Shown one piece after another: positions 46,404 through 54,833 of a DNA stretch of 64,000 nucleotides. The notes beneath the pieces were generated by a model. It saw only the letters and a list, made by a program, of their open reading frames with translations. It had not been told where the DNA came from and made no database searches. The position numbers were made by a program, and so were the translations under genes. How positions within the stretch are numbered: position 1 is the first letter of the stretch; every line of letters begins with the position of its first letter. This stretch comes from Lactobacillus crispatus (GTDB lineage: Bacteria > Bacillota > Bacilli > Lactobacillales > Lactobacillaceae), in the NCBI RefSeq assembly GCF_018987235.1, contig NZ_CP072197.1, positions 1,054,001 through 1,118,000 of the forward strand. Reading direction: 5' to 3'.

Positions 46404-47324
46404 TTAATTTTCTTCTCTAAAAAAATCTTCTAGTTTATAAACAGTGACCGGCTTTACATATAACTCGTATTTGGTCACTAGATCAATTAACTTATCTCCG
46501 TCAATTAGAGTTATCACTCTGGTTCCGGCTCTCGAGGCTTTGATAGCATCCCTAGTAAACGTCGAAGTAGTAATAAAAATACCAAATTCTGCTCGAAACT
46601 TATCCATTGCACCTCTGAATTTATCAATTTCAGGAGACGAAACTGAGTTATTTGTTGACCAACGTTTAGCTTGACTGGCAACACGAGAAGTTCTAAAGTC
46701 ATCGGTTGTTATATAGCCATATCCGTCTAATCCGCCATCACCAGTTAACTTAGTTCCAACATTCTCATCTATATCTACTTTCATTCTTTTAACTAAAGCA
46801 CGACAGAATAATTCAAATTTTGCTGGCGAGAGGTTCATCAACGCACTTAAAATTTCACTTCGCCAACTCTCTTCGTCATCTGAATCTTCATCTGTTTTGG
46901 CCACTACCTCTTCATTATTACTAGTATCATTTATACTTTGATTTTCCTTACTCTTGTCTTTCCATAAAGGCACTGATATTTTATATACTTGTTCACTTAA
47001 TTCTGTCCCATTTCCTTCAAATTCTCTACCCTTTTCAGTTAACTTTACGATTCCAGTTTTAGGTCGTTTTAGCATTTCAGCTAAGATTAAATTTGCAATA
47101 GCAAAATTAAAACTAAAGTTAAAAGGTAAATATTTTGAACCTTTTCTAGAAGTCTTAAAATCAGTTAATGTATTTTCTGGAATACTTGAGTCATTAGCAA
47201 CCACAGATCGTTTCAAATCCTTAGTAGTTGATTGCCCACCTAATTTCTTAAGTTCGGTTAATATGGGAAGCATTAAATAAGCTTCTTGTTCATGCCTAGT
47301 TAACTCATTATATTTCTTCATCAC
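46404..47324 (-). CDS. Mrr-like type IV restriction endonuclease
   Basis: 306 residues. N-terminal winged-helix domain (Mrr_N type; ELTRHEQEAYLMLPILTELKKLGG) and C-terminal Mrr catalytic domain with ELFCRALVKRM, GDGGLDGYGYI (Asp) and QAKRW (the QxK variant of the PD-(D/E)xK site). Mrr enzymes cut methylated DNA. It faces the silent hsdS copy, with 68 bases between. Confidence 0.85.
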   Translation of the reverse strand: MMKKYNELTRHEQEAYLMLPILTELKKLGGQSTTKDLKRSVVANDSSIPENTLTDFKTSRKGSKYLPFNFSFNFAIANLILAEMLKRPKTGIVKLTEKGREFEGNGTELSEQVYKISVPLWKDKSKENQSINDTSNNEEVVAKTDEDSDDEESWRSEILSALMNLSPAKFELFCRALVKRMKVDIDENVGTKLTGDGGLDGYGYITTDDFRTSRVASQAKRWSTNNSVSSPEIDKFRGAMDKFRAEFGIFITTSTFTRDAIKASRAGTRVITLIDGDKLIDLVTKYELYVKPVTVYKLEDFFREEN

Positions 47325-47392
47325 TTTACTCTTTTCGTTTATGTTAATAACCCAAGTATAGCAAAATTCTCTAAGTTATTTGTCTCATTTTC

Positions 47393-47830
47393 GATTGGGC
47401 GCAACGTAAGTTGAGAAATATATTGATTGTGAATTCTGGTAAAGACTATAAAGAATTAAATAAAGGTAATGTACCTGTATACGGGACTGGTGGATATATG
47501 ATGATATCCGTAGATCACGCACTTAGTCACAAAGATGCTGTAGGTATAGGAAGAAAAGGTAGCATAAATAAACCCCAATACTTAAAGGCTCCATTCTGGA
47601 CCGTGGATACACTGTTTTTACTACGAAAGAAAACAATAATTTAGAGTTTATTTATTCCTTGTCTCAAACCATAAATTGGAAAAAATACGATGAGTCTACA
47701 GGATTACCAAGTCTATCTAAGAATACAATCAACAACATTTCAATAAAGACCCCTTCATATTTTGAGCAAAAAAAAATAGGTAAAATAATTTCACAAATAG
47801 ATACTTTACTATCACTTCAGCAACGAAAAG
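47393..47830 (+). repeat. 438-bp inverted repeat, left arm (hsdS TRD1)
   Basis: The bases from gattgggc to caacgaaaag match the complement of 52700-53137 over their whole length as far as compared, including a run of nine A and a frameshifted T run. It covers the first target recognition domain and the central conserved region of HsdS. Confidence 0.88.
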
Positions 47831-48453
47831 CTAAACAATTAAAGCTGTTGAAAAAAGCGATGCTTCAAGATTTATTTACTGATAAGAATGTTCCTAAATT
47901 ACGATTTAATGGCTTTGATGCAAATTGGATACAGTGTAAATTAGAAAAAGAAGCATTGCTTACTATGGGACAATCTCCTTCCGGATCTACATATTCTGAT
48001 CAACCTTCTACTTATATTTTAGTTCAAGGGAATGCCGATCTTAAAAATGGATGGGTAAAGCCAAGGATTTGGACTACTCAAATTACTAAACTGGCTAAAA
48101 AAGGAGATATAATAATTACTGTACGTGCTCCTGCAGGAAAAGTTGGAAGAACAAATTTTGATGTGGTTTTAGGACGTGGTGTAGCATCAATACAGGGAAA
48201 TGATTTTATTTTTTATTTGCTATCTAAAATGGATATGAATAAATATTGGAAGAAGTATGCTGCAGGATCAACCTTTGAGTCAATAAACTCTAATGATATA
48301 AAAAATACTAGGGTACACGTACCGAATCTGCCCGAGCAAAATCGAATTGCTAATTTATTTTTACGTTTGGATGATCTTATACGTTTTCAGCAAAATAAAT
48401 TAAATAATTTACAAAAAAACAAACAATTTTTACTTCAAAATATGTTTATATAG
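47393..48453 (+). pseudogene. hsdS: silent, 5'-truncated hsdS copy
   Basis: This type I specificity subunit copy lacks the first ~19 codons and any start, promoter or ribosome site. Its first half (TRD1) is frameshifted at codons reading LFLLRKKT where one T is missing from a run of T (LFFTTKE expected). The second half is open to the end: central region LLSLQQRKAKQ, a second TRD (KEALLTMGQSPSG, IITVRAPAGKVG) and the C-terminal NKQFLLQNMFI. A storage cassette for recombination rather than an expressed gene. Confidence 0.85.
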
Positions 48454-48470
48454 CACAAAAGGGCATCTTG

Positions 48471-49842
48471 GAGACTGTAAAATAGTTTGTGTAAGGATGA
48501 ATGATTCCTTAAATTTATTTCTTTAAACATTAGAAAAAGGAGTTCCTTTCTCGTATGATTGGTTTGAACAAAAAAACACATACAGAAAGAAGAACTCCTT
48601 CATGAATGATTTTACCAAAGATTTTGCTCAAGCTCTATTCAATCCAGACAAAATAAATGATTTATTGCGCAAAGAGCTACAACAGGCTGTTAATAACTTG
48701 CTAGAAGCTGAGTTGACTGCCTTTCTAGGCTATGATCCCTATGCCAGAAATGGCTGGAATACTGGCAATTCTAGAAATGGTGCTTATTTCCGCAAGGTTG
48801 ATACCCAGTTTGGACCAATTGAAGTGCAAGTGCCTCGAGACCGCAACGGTCAGTTTCATCAGCACACGCTGCCTGACTACAAGCAGCACTCTGATGTTTT
48901 GGAAAGCACGATTATCAAGCTATACTCCAAAGGCGTAACTACCAGAGAAATCGCTGACTTGATTGAGAAAATGTATGGCAGTCATTATAGTCCAGCTCAA
49001 GTATCAAATATTTCCAAGCAGATGCTCCCCAAGATTGAGGCTTATCACAAGCGCAAGCTAAGCGACAAGTTTTTCTGTGTCTATTTGGATGCGACATACC
49101 TTCCTTTGCGCCGAGAAACGTTTGAGCGTGAAGCAGTATATATTGCCATTGGCATTAAACCTAATGGACATAAGGAAGTCATTGACTACTGCATTGCTCC
49201 TAGTGAGAACATTGAAGTTTGGACAGAGATGCTTCAAAACATGAAGTCCAGAGGCTTGAAGCAAGTTGAGCTTTTTCTTTCTGATGGTGTTGTTGGCATG
49301 AAAACAGCCTTGGCCAGGACTTATCCTAAAGCTCATTTTCAACGCTGCCTGGTTCATGTCATGCGCAATATCTGCGCTAAAGTACGCGTCGACGATCGTG
49401 AAAAGATCATGAACGAATTCAAGCAGATACATCAACAGACAAGCAAAAAAGAAGCTGCAGCTGTCTTGCACAAATTCTATGCCAAATGGAATAAAGCTTA
49501 TAGCCATGTCATCAAAGGTTTGAAGGAAATTGAGCCCGATCTGCTAGTCTTCTACAATTATCCCAAACAAATCAGAGCTTCAATTTATTCAACCAATATG
49601 ATTGAATCCTTTAACAACGTCATCAAGCGTAAAGCTAAGCCTAAGGCAGAATTTCCAACTGAACAGTCGCTTGATGCATTTATTGGCATCCAGGCAATGA
49701 GCTACAATGACCGTTATTTCAATCGAATTCATAAAGGCTTTGGTCAGGTTCAGGACACCTTAGAATCCTACTTTGATTAAATAAATAATTAAAAAATCAA
49801 TTTACGAGAAAGATCTATTTACACAAAAGATTTGACAGTTTC
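48471..49842 (+). mobile_element. IS256-family insertion sequence, copy 4 (1372 bp)
   Basis: Target duplication gcatcttg at 48463-48470 and 49843-49850. Ends and length identical to copy 1. It is inserted into the loop of the terminator between silent hsdS and the recombinase. Confidence 0.95.
48602..49780 (+). CDS. IS256-family transposase, copy 4
   Basis: Identical 392-residue transposase; leader ORF and stem-loop conserved upstream. Confidence 0.95.
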   Translation: MNDFTKDFAQALFNPDKINDLLRKELQQAVNNLLEAELTAFLGYDPYARNGWNTGNSRNGAYFRKVDTQFGPIEVQVPRDRNGQFHQHTLPDYKQHSDVLESTIIKLYSKGVTTREIADLIEKMYGSHYSPAQVSNISKQMLPKIEAYHKRKLSDKFFCVYLDATYLPLRRETFEREAVYIAIGIKPNGHKEVIDYCIAPSENIEVWTEMLQNMKSRGLKQVELFLSDGVVGMKTALARTYPKAHFQRCLVHVMRNICAKVRVDDREKIMNEFKQIHQQTSKKEAAAVLHKFYAKWNKAYSHVIKGLKEIEPDLLVFYNYPKQIRASIYSTNMIESFNNVIKRKAKPKAEFPTEQSLDAFIGIQAMSYNDRYFNRIHKGFGQVQDTLESYFD

Positions 49843-49872
49843 GCATCTTGTATAAATGCCCTTTTGTTTCAT

Positions 49873-50805
49873 TTATAATTGCGACAAGTGATGCAAGATT
49901 TTATCATTATCCTTATTTTCAAGTTCACGAATAATATGAATGTACGTTTCTTGTGTGGTTGCAGTATTGCTATGTCCTAATCTTTTGGCAACACTTGCAA
50001 TAGAAACTCCTTCATATAAGAGCAATGAAGCATGTGTATGTCTTAACCCATGAATTGAAATTACTGGTATATCTAGTTCTTTACAATATGATGCCAGTTT
50101 TTGATTTAAAGTAGAATTGTAAATTCTCTGTTTTTTATCAAAAAAGATTAACTGCTCTTCTGCTTTATCATTGATCAATGATCTAAACTGTTGCATTAAC
50201 TGCCAATCTACCATGACTGTTCTATTAGATGATTCATTTTTAGTTGGTTGGAAATACCCAATCTTTTCTTTATAATTCCAAGATTTACTGATAATGATCC
50301 TTTGCTTTTCAAAATCAAAATCTTTAGGCGTTAAAGCTAATGCCTCTGCAAAACGTAATCCAGTCTTAGCAATGAGTAAGAAGAACCAATCCCAATTAAT
50401 TTCAGAGCCTAAATCCAAGGATCTGATTAATTTCTGTAGATCAAATAAATTTAAGTATTTGATCTTCTTTTTACTTGGTGGGCATCCCTTAATTATTGCT
50501 CTTCGAGTAGGATCACTTTTCAATAGACCATCATCAACCGCATCAAAAAGACTAGCTTTTAAATGGTGATGAAAATCTAACACGGTTGTCTTTTCATGAT
50601 CTTGAGCATACAAATTTAAAATCTGTTGATAGCTACGGCGATCAAGTTCATGCATATGCAAGTTAGGAACAAGTTCCTTCAATTTTCTTTGCACTAAATA
50701 ATATTTATTTAGTGTAACTGGACGAACAGCATTATCTTTGTAGATGTGAATCCAGTCAAGGTAATATTTGTAAAACAATTTAGTACTATACTTTTTCCGT
50801 GACAT
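49873..50805 (-). CDS. tyrosine recombinase linked to hsdS
   Basis: 310 residues. N-terminal SAM-like core-binding domain (about 5-110) and C-terminal catalytic domain with KTGLRFAEALAL (Arg), SKSW..K, SIHGLRHTHAS (His, Arg) and TTQETYIHI (Tyr). Recombinases of this type next to hsdS catalyse inversions that swap specificity domains in other bacteria. The ATG follows AAGGAGG, which is itself in the right side of the preceding hairpin. It may alternatively be a phage-type integrase, but no phage genes are near. Confidence 0.83.
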   Translation of the reverse strand: MSRKKYSTKLFYKYYLDWIHIYKDNAVRPVTLNKYYLVQRKLKELVPNLHMHELDRRSYQQILNLYAQDHEKTTVLDFHHHLKASLFDAVDDGLLKSDPTRRAIIKGCPPSKKKIKYLNLFDLQKLIRSLDLGSEINWDWFFLLIAKTGLRFAEALALTPKDFDFEKQRIIISKSWNYKEKIGYFQPTKNESSNRTVMVDWQLMQQFRSLINDKAEEQLIFFDKKQRIYNSTLNQKLASYCKELDIPVISIHGLRHTHASLLLYEGVSIASVAKRLGHSNTATTQETYIHIIRELENKDNDKILHHLSQL

Positions 50806-50809
50806 AGAA

Positions 50810-50857
50810 AAACCTCCTTAAATATTAAGTCACGTACTTAATTGTTTAGGGAGGTTT
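50810..50857 (-). promoter_or_regulatory. terminator/attenuator hairpin holding the recombinase ribosome site
   Basis: aaacctcc (50810-50817) pairs with ggaggttt (50850-50857), with an inner stem attaagt/acttaat. Read on the minus strand the hairpin follows the hsdS stop and ends in tttttct, like a terminator. Its last arm contains AAGGAGG, the ribosome site of the recombinase ATG 8 bases further on. Folding should both end hsdS transcription and hide that site. Confidence 0.65.
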
Positions 50858-51035
50858 AATTTTTGCAAGATTTTAGATAAACATATTTTGGAGTAGGAAC
50901 TGCTTTACTTTAGTTAATATTTTTATTTTTCGTTTAGAAAATTCAAGTTGGTCATCTAACCCTTTTAATAAATGACTTATCTTTTTCATTTCACATGAAT
51001 TAGGAACAGCTATTTTTTGTTTTAAAAAATCTTTT

Positions 51036-52199
51036 CCTGAATTGTCAAATTAAGTGCAACAGTTAGGCTATGAGGAAATATATTGCTTGAAGAGTTCTTC
51101 TGCTGTGTGATATTGAAGGATTCGACGATGTTTGCGGTTAATGGCATCAGTTGCCTGTTGAACATAAGCAGCTGACTTATCTTTCATGCTTTTGCCTTTA
51201 GGGAAGAATTGACGCAGAAGTCCATTGCAGTTCTCATTGGTGCCTCTTTCCCATGGAGAATATGGGTGGGCGAAGTAGATCTGGCAGCCTTTGATCTTGG
51301 TCATATCCGCAAACTCAGAGCCATTGTCAAACGTGATCGATTTAAACCAGGCAGGATGTCTGTCAATCTCATTTTGAAGCAGCCTTTGGCATGTGCTTGC
51401 CCGATAGTCAGGAATCTTGATAACTACTTCAAAGCGTGTGGTTCTTTCGGTCAAAGTCATTAAAGCAGGCTGATTCTTGCGTCTGACGCCTTTAACCAGA
51501 TCTCCTTCCCAGTGCAGCGGCGTTTTTCTGTCTTCAATCTCTTTAGGACGCTGTTCAATGGAATTGCCAAGATTCTTCTTGTGCAAAGCATGACCGCTCT
51601 GGCCGTGATGACGCTTGTTCCTGCGTCTTTTGAGCTTCATAGGCAGATCAATATTGCTTATGTCCAGCAAGCCCTGATCAATATAGCGATAGACAGTTGG
51701 TGTGCTGGGACAAGGGTAGCCTGGCATAGTCCTTTTGAATTCACCAACGAATTCATCGATGCTGGTGGCATCAAATTTAGCTTTGAAGCGTCTGGAGAGC
51801 ATTCTCAAAAAGACAGCATAATGCTTCAATGGATTGCGCTGATAGCAGTTTTTGCGACGCTTCTCATAATAAAGCTGTGCAGTATCAGCGTAATAGTGCT
51901 CATACAATAAATAGCTGCTGTCTCTTTGCAGGACGCTTCCGCGTTTGATTTCGCGACTGATTGTCGACTTATGGCAGCCGACTTCTTGAGCGATAACAGT
52001 ACGGGAAGTTATGCCGGAATCCAGCATTGCTTGAATTTGTCCACGTTGTACGCTGGTTAATTGATGATAGTGCTTAGAAATGCTAGAATTTGAATTGGTC
52101 ATGAAGATCTTCCTTTCTTGATTTTTCGTCACTTCAAGTTTAGGTCTTCATGGCCTTTTTGTTTAACACTTGGTGTTGCACTTCAATTTTAAATCCGGG
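51036..52199 (-). mobile_element. IS30-family insertion sequence, copy A (1164 bp)
   Basis: Imperfect terminal inverted repeats of about 26 bp (cctgaattgtcaaattaag against cccggatttaaaattgaag). The flanks 51023-51035 and 52200-52212 are the same 13 bases, taaaaaatctttt. It is inserted in the second TRD of hsdS. Confidence 0.93.
51068..52102 (-). CDS. IS30-family transposase, copy A
   Basis: 344 residues from ATG 52102 (AGGAAG upstream; the upstream in-frame start at 52132 has none). N-terminal HTH (LTSVQRGQIQAML..., GCHKSTISREI) and a DDE integrase core: HWEGDLVKG (Asp), FDNGSEFA (Asp) and SPWERGTNENCNGLLR (Glu), the signature of IS30. Confidence 0.93.
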   Translation of the reverse strand: MTNSNSSISKHYHQLTSVQRGQIQAMLDSGITSRTVIAQEVGCHKSTISREIKRGSVLQRDSSYLLYEHYYADTAQLYYEKRRKNCYQRNPLKHYAVFLRMLSRRFKAKFDATSIDEFVGEFKRTMPGYPCPSTPTVYRYIDQGLLDISNIDLPMKLKRRRNKRHHGQSGHALHKKNLGNSIEQRPKEIEDRKTPLHWEGDLVKGVRRKNQPALMTLTERTTRFEVVIKIPDYRASTCQRLLQNEIDRHPAWFKSITFDNGSEFADMTKIKGCQIYFAHPYSPWERGTNENCNGLLRQFFPKGKSMKDKSAAYVQQATDAINRKHRRILQYHTAEELFKQYISS

Positions 52200-52699
52200 T
52201 AAAAAATCTTTTGTAGAAAGATTATTCATCATAGTAGCTTTAGTTGTGGATTTTACCAATACATATTTCATAATATGCTCATTGTGAATAGCATACTTCC
52301 AATAATTCAGATTTTCTTTATTTAAAGGTGTAAAAACATCAAAAACGTGAGAGACAATCCCATCACCTATATTATTTTGAACAAATCGACCGTGTGAAAA
52401 TCCTTCACTTCGATTTCCCTCAAAAGCAATGTCTCCTTTTTTAAAAACATTATATGTTTTTAGATAATCTTTAGAAGAATTTTGTGATTCATGTTTAAAA
52501 TACATTTTTGCAACAGAAATAATCTTGTCTTCACCATATGTTAAATCATTCTTTTCTTTAGATTTTTTATATAGTTTGTTAAAGGAAACAATACTCCAAT
52601 CTTTATTAAATTCTCTATGTCTAATTATGGGTATTTTAGTCCCATATTCTGGATAAATATTATAGTAAATTGCTTGTTGTATTTGTTTTAAGAGTTTTT

Positions 52700-53137
52700 C
52701 TTTTCGTTGCTGAAGTGATAGTAAAGTATCTATTTGTGAAATTATTTTACCTATTTTTTTTTGCTCAAAATATGAAGGGGTCTTTATTGAAATGTTGTTG
52801 ATTGTATTCTTAGATAGACTTGGTAATCCTGTAGACTCATCGTATTTTTTCCAATTTATGGTTTGAGACAAGGAATAAATAAACTCTAAATTATTGTTTT
52901 CTTTCGTAGTAAAAACAGTGTATCCACGGTCCAGAATGGAGCCTTTAAGTATTGGGGTTTATTTATGCTACCTTTTCTTCCTATACCTACAGCATCTTTG
53001 TGACTAAGTGCGTGATCTACGGATATCATCATATATCCACCAGTCCCGTATACAGGTACATTACCTTTATTTAATTCTTTATAGTCTTTACCAGAATTCA
53101 CAATCAATATATTTCTCAACTTACGTTGCGCCCAATC
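52700..53137 (-). repeat. 438-bp inverted repeat, right arm (hsdS TRD1)
   Basis: Complement of 47393-47830. Separated from it by about 4.87 kb that contains both second TRDs, the recombinase, IS256 copy 4 and IS30 copy A. Recombination between the arms would exchange the two TRD2 segments. Confidence 0.88.
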
Positions 53138-53186
53138 ATCATTGAACCCTTTAAAACGTAGAGCTGGCACACGTTTATCATCAATT

Positions 53187-54824
53187 TTAGTCATGATTTT
53201 CCTCCTTTAACTCCTTGATAATTGCATTCAAGCCATCCATGATATCGTCATCATCAGATGTTAAATCCTTAAGCATCCCTACCAACTCTTTTTGAGTTTT
53301 CTCAATTTCAATGTTAGTTTCATGTAGATCAGCTGCAACTTCTTTCAAATCTACAGGCGGCTCAGGAACAAAAGTATCGACATATCTTGGAATATTTAAA
53401 TTGAAATCATTTTCCTTGATTTCATCAAATGAAGCCACATGAGCATAACGTTCAACATCTTTACGAGCCTTATAAGTTTCAATTATCTTATCAATATCTT
53501 CATCCCTTAAGATATTTTGGTTCTTTCCCTTTTCAAATCCCTTAGAAGCATCAATAAACAAAATATCCTTATTAGTTTTATTTTTCTTTAAAACCAAAAT
53601 AACAGTAGGAATCCCAGTTGAATAAAACAAACCAGCTGGCATACCAATAATTGCATCAATCTGATTTTTCTTAAGTAGAGTTTCACGAATTTTACCTTCT
53701 TTAGCCCCTCTAAAAAGTACACCATGAGGTAAAACAATAGCCATAGTTCCATTCTGATCCAAGTGATATAAACCATGAAGTAAGAATGCATAATCGGCTT
53801 TAGTTTTAGGAGCTAAACCGTAATCTTTAAATCGTGGATCTTTAAGTTTCCGATCATTGTTATCCCATCTTTGTGAATATGGTGGGTTAGCAACGACTAC
53901 GTCAAAATTAAGTGGATGTTCAACTCCTTGTGCATCAGTTTCACTAGGCCAATCCTCTTCTAATGTATCTGCATTTCTTAACTTCATTCTGTTATAGGGA
54001 ACATTATGCATCATAAGATTCATACGAGCTAAATTGTAAGTAGTCGTATTTAATTCCTGACCATAATACAAAATTCGCTTATAATTCTTAATTTCATCTT
54101 TAACAGTTAAGAGCAAAGATCCACTCCCACATGTAAAATCATAAACAGAAGGTTTAATGCTATTTTGATCAAAAGAAACTGTTGCAAATTTAGCTAACAA
54201 CTTTGAAACTTCATGGGGAGTGTAAAATTCACCGGCTTTTTTTCCAGAATTACTTGCAAATTCTTTAATCAAATACTCGTATATTCTACCTAGAATATCT
54301 TTTCCATTTTCATCCTTGTACTCAATCTGATCTACCAAATTTACAATCTCAGTCAAAGCTTTAGCTCTAGCCGTGGTTGTACCACCTAATCTAGAATTAT
54401 TTAAATTCATGTCTGCAAAAATATTACTAAAGTCGCTTTTAGAGTTAGTATTCAGCTTTAAATTAGTATCAAAGCTATCTAACATTCTCTGAAAAGTGTC
54501 CGGCTTAATGGTACTATTGTTCACTTCATTGACAATAGATTTCCAAGTATATTCTGGTCCAATAACATATCCATTAACGCTAGCAATATATGCTAATAAG
54601 TCATTTCCATCCTTCTCAGAAGCTGCTTTCCTATACTCTTCATTAATATCTTCGGACTTAGTATCTGTTAGTAGCTTTTTTAAATACTGTTCTTGATTTT
54701 CAGAAAGATATCTATAGAACATGAAACCTAGAATATAATTTCTGTACTCTGAAGCATCCATGTTCCCCCTCAATCTATTAGCCATATCCCATATTTTATT
54801 TGTTATTTCTCTTGCCTTATCCAT
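53187..54824 (-). CDS. hsdM: type I restriction-modification methyltransferase subunit
   Basis: 545 residues. N-terminal HsdM helical domain (about 1-140) and an N6-adenine methyltransferase domain with the SAM motif FTCGSGSLLL and the catalytic NPPY motif (VVANPPYSQRW). Intact. It starts 9 bases after the hsdR stop and overlaps hsdS. Confidence 0.95.
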   Translation of the reverse strand: MDKAREITNKIWDMANRLRGNMDASEYRNYILGFMFYRYLSENQEQYLKKLLTDTKSEDINEEYRKAASEKDGNDLLAYIASVNGYVIGPEYTWKSIVNEVNNSTIKPDTFQRMLDSFDTNLKLNTNSKSDFSNIFADMNLNNSRLGGTTTARAKALTEIVNLVDQIEYKDENGKDILGRIYEYLIKEFASNSGKKAGEFYTPHEVSKLLAKFATVSFDQNSIKPSVYDFTCGSGSLLLTVKDEIKNYKRILYYGQELNTTTYNLARMNLMMHNVPYNRMKLRNADTLEEDWPSETDAQGVEHPLNFDVVVANPPYSQRWDNNDRKLKDPRFKDYGLAPKTKADYAFLLHGLYHLDQNGTMAIVLPHGVLFRGAKEGKIRETLLKKNQIDAIIGMPAGLFYSTGIPTVILVLKKNKTNKDILFIDASKGFEKGKNQNILRDEDIDKIIETYKARKDVERYAHVASFDEIKENDFNLNIPRYVDTFVPEPPVDLKEVAADLHETNIEIEKTQKELVGMLKDLTSDDDDIMDGLNAIIKELKEENHD

Positions 54825-54833
54825 TTTAACTCC

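Larger units (their letters stand above)
48455..49867. terminator. terminator hairpin split by IS256 copy 4
   Basis: acaaaagggcat (48455-48466) and atgcccttttgt (49856-49867) are exact complements. Without the IS they form a 12-bp stem with a 9-base loop ending the silent hsdS and, on the other strand, the recombinase gene. Confidence 0.85.
50873..53194 (-). pseudogene. hsdS: expressed hsdS, frameshifted and interrupted by IS30
   Basis: Starts at ATG 53194, overlapping the hsdM stop by 8 bases. Residues 1-102 (MTKIDDKRVPALRFKGF..., TRD1) are open, then a missing T shifts the frame; repair gives the central region SQTINWKK...LLSLQQRKEK and a second TRD (YKKSKEKNDLTYGEDK, VLVKSTTKATMMN). At STKDFL an IS30 element (51036-52199) splits the gene; beyond it the frame resumes KDFLKQKIAVPNSCEMK to the stop at 50873. 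TRD1 equals that of the silent copy; TRD2 differs. Confidence 0.87.

Noticed and set aside
49873..50805. Prophage integrase and prophage remnant
   Set aside because: No structural, replication or lysis genes nearby; position between inverted hsdS copies fits a shuffling recombinase better.
51209..51910. Plus-strand frames of 84 and 132 codons inside the IS30 elements
   Set aside because: Shadow frames of the transposase; no start signals and no family resemblance.
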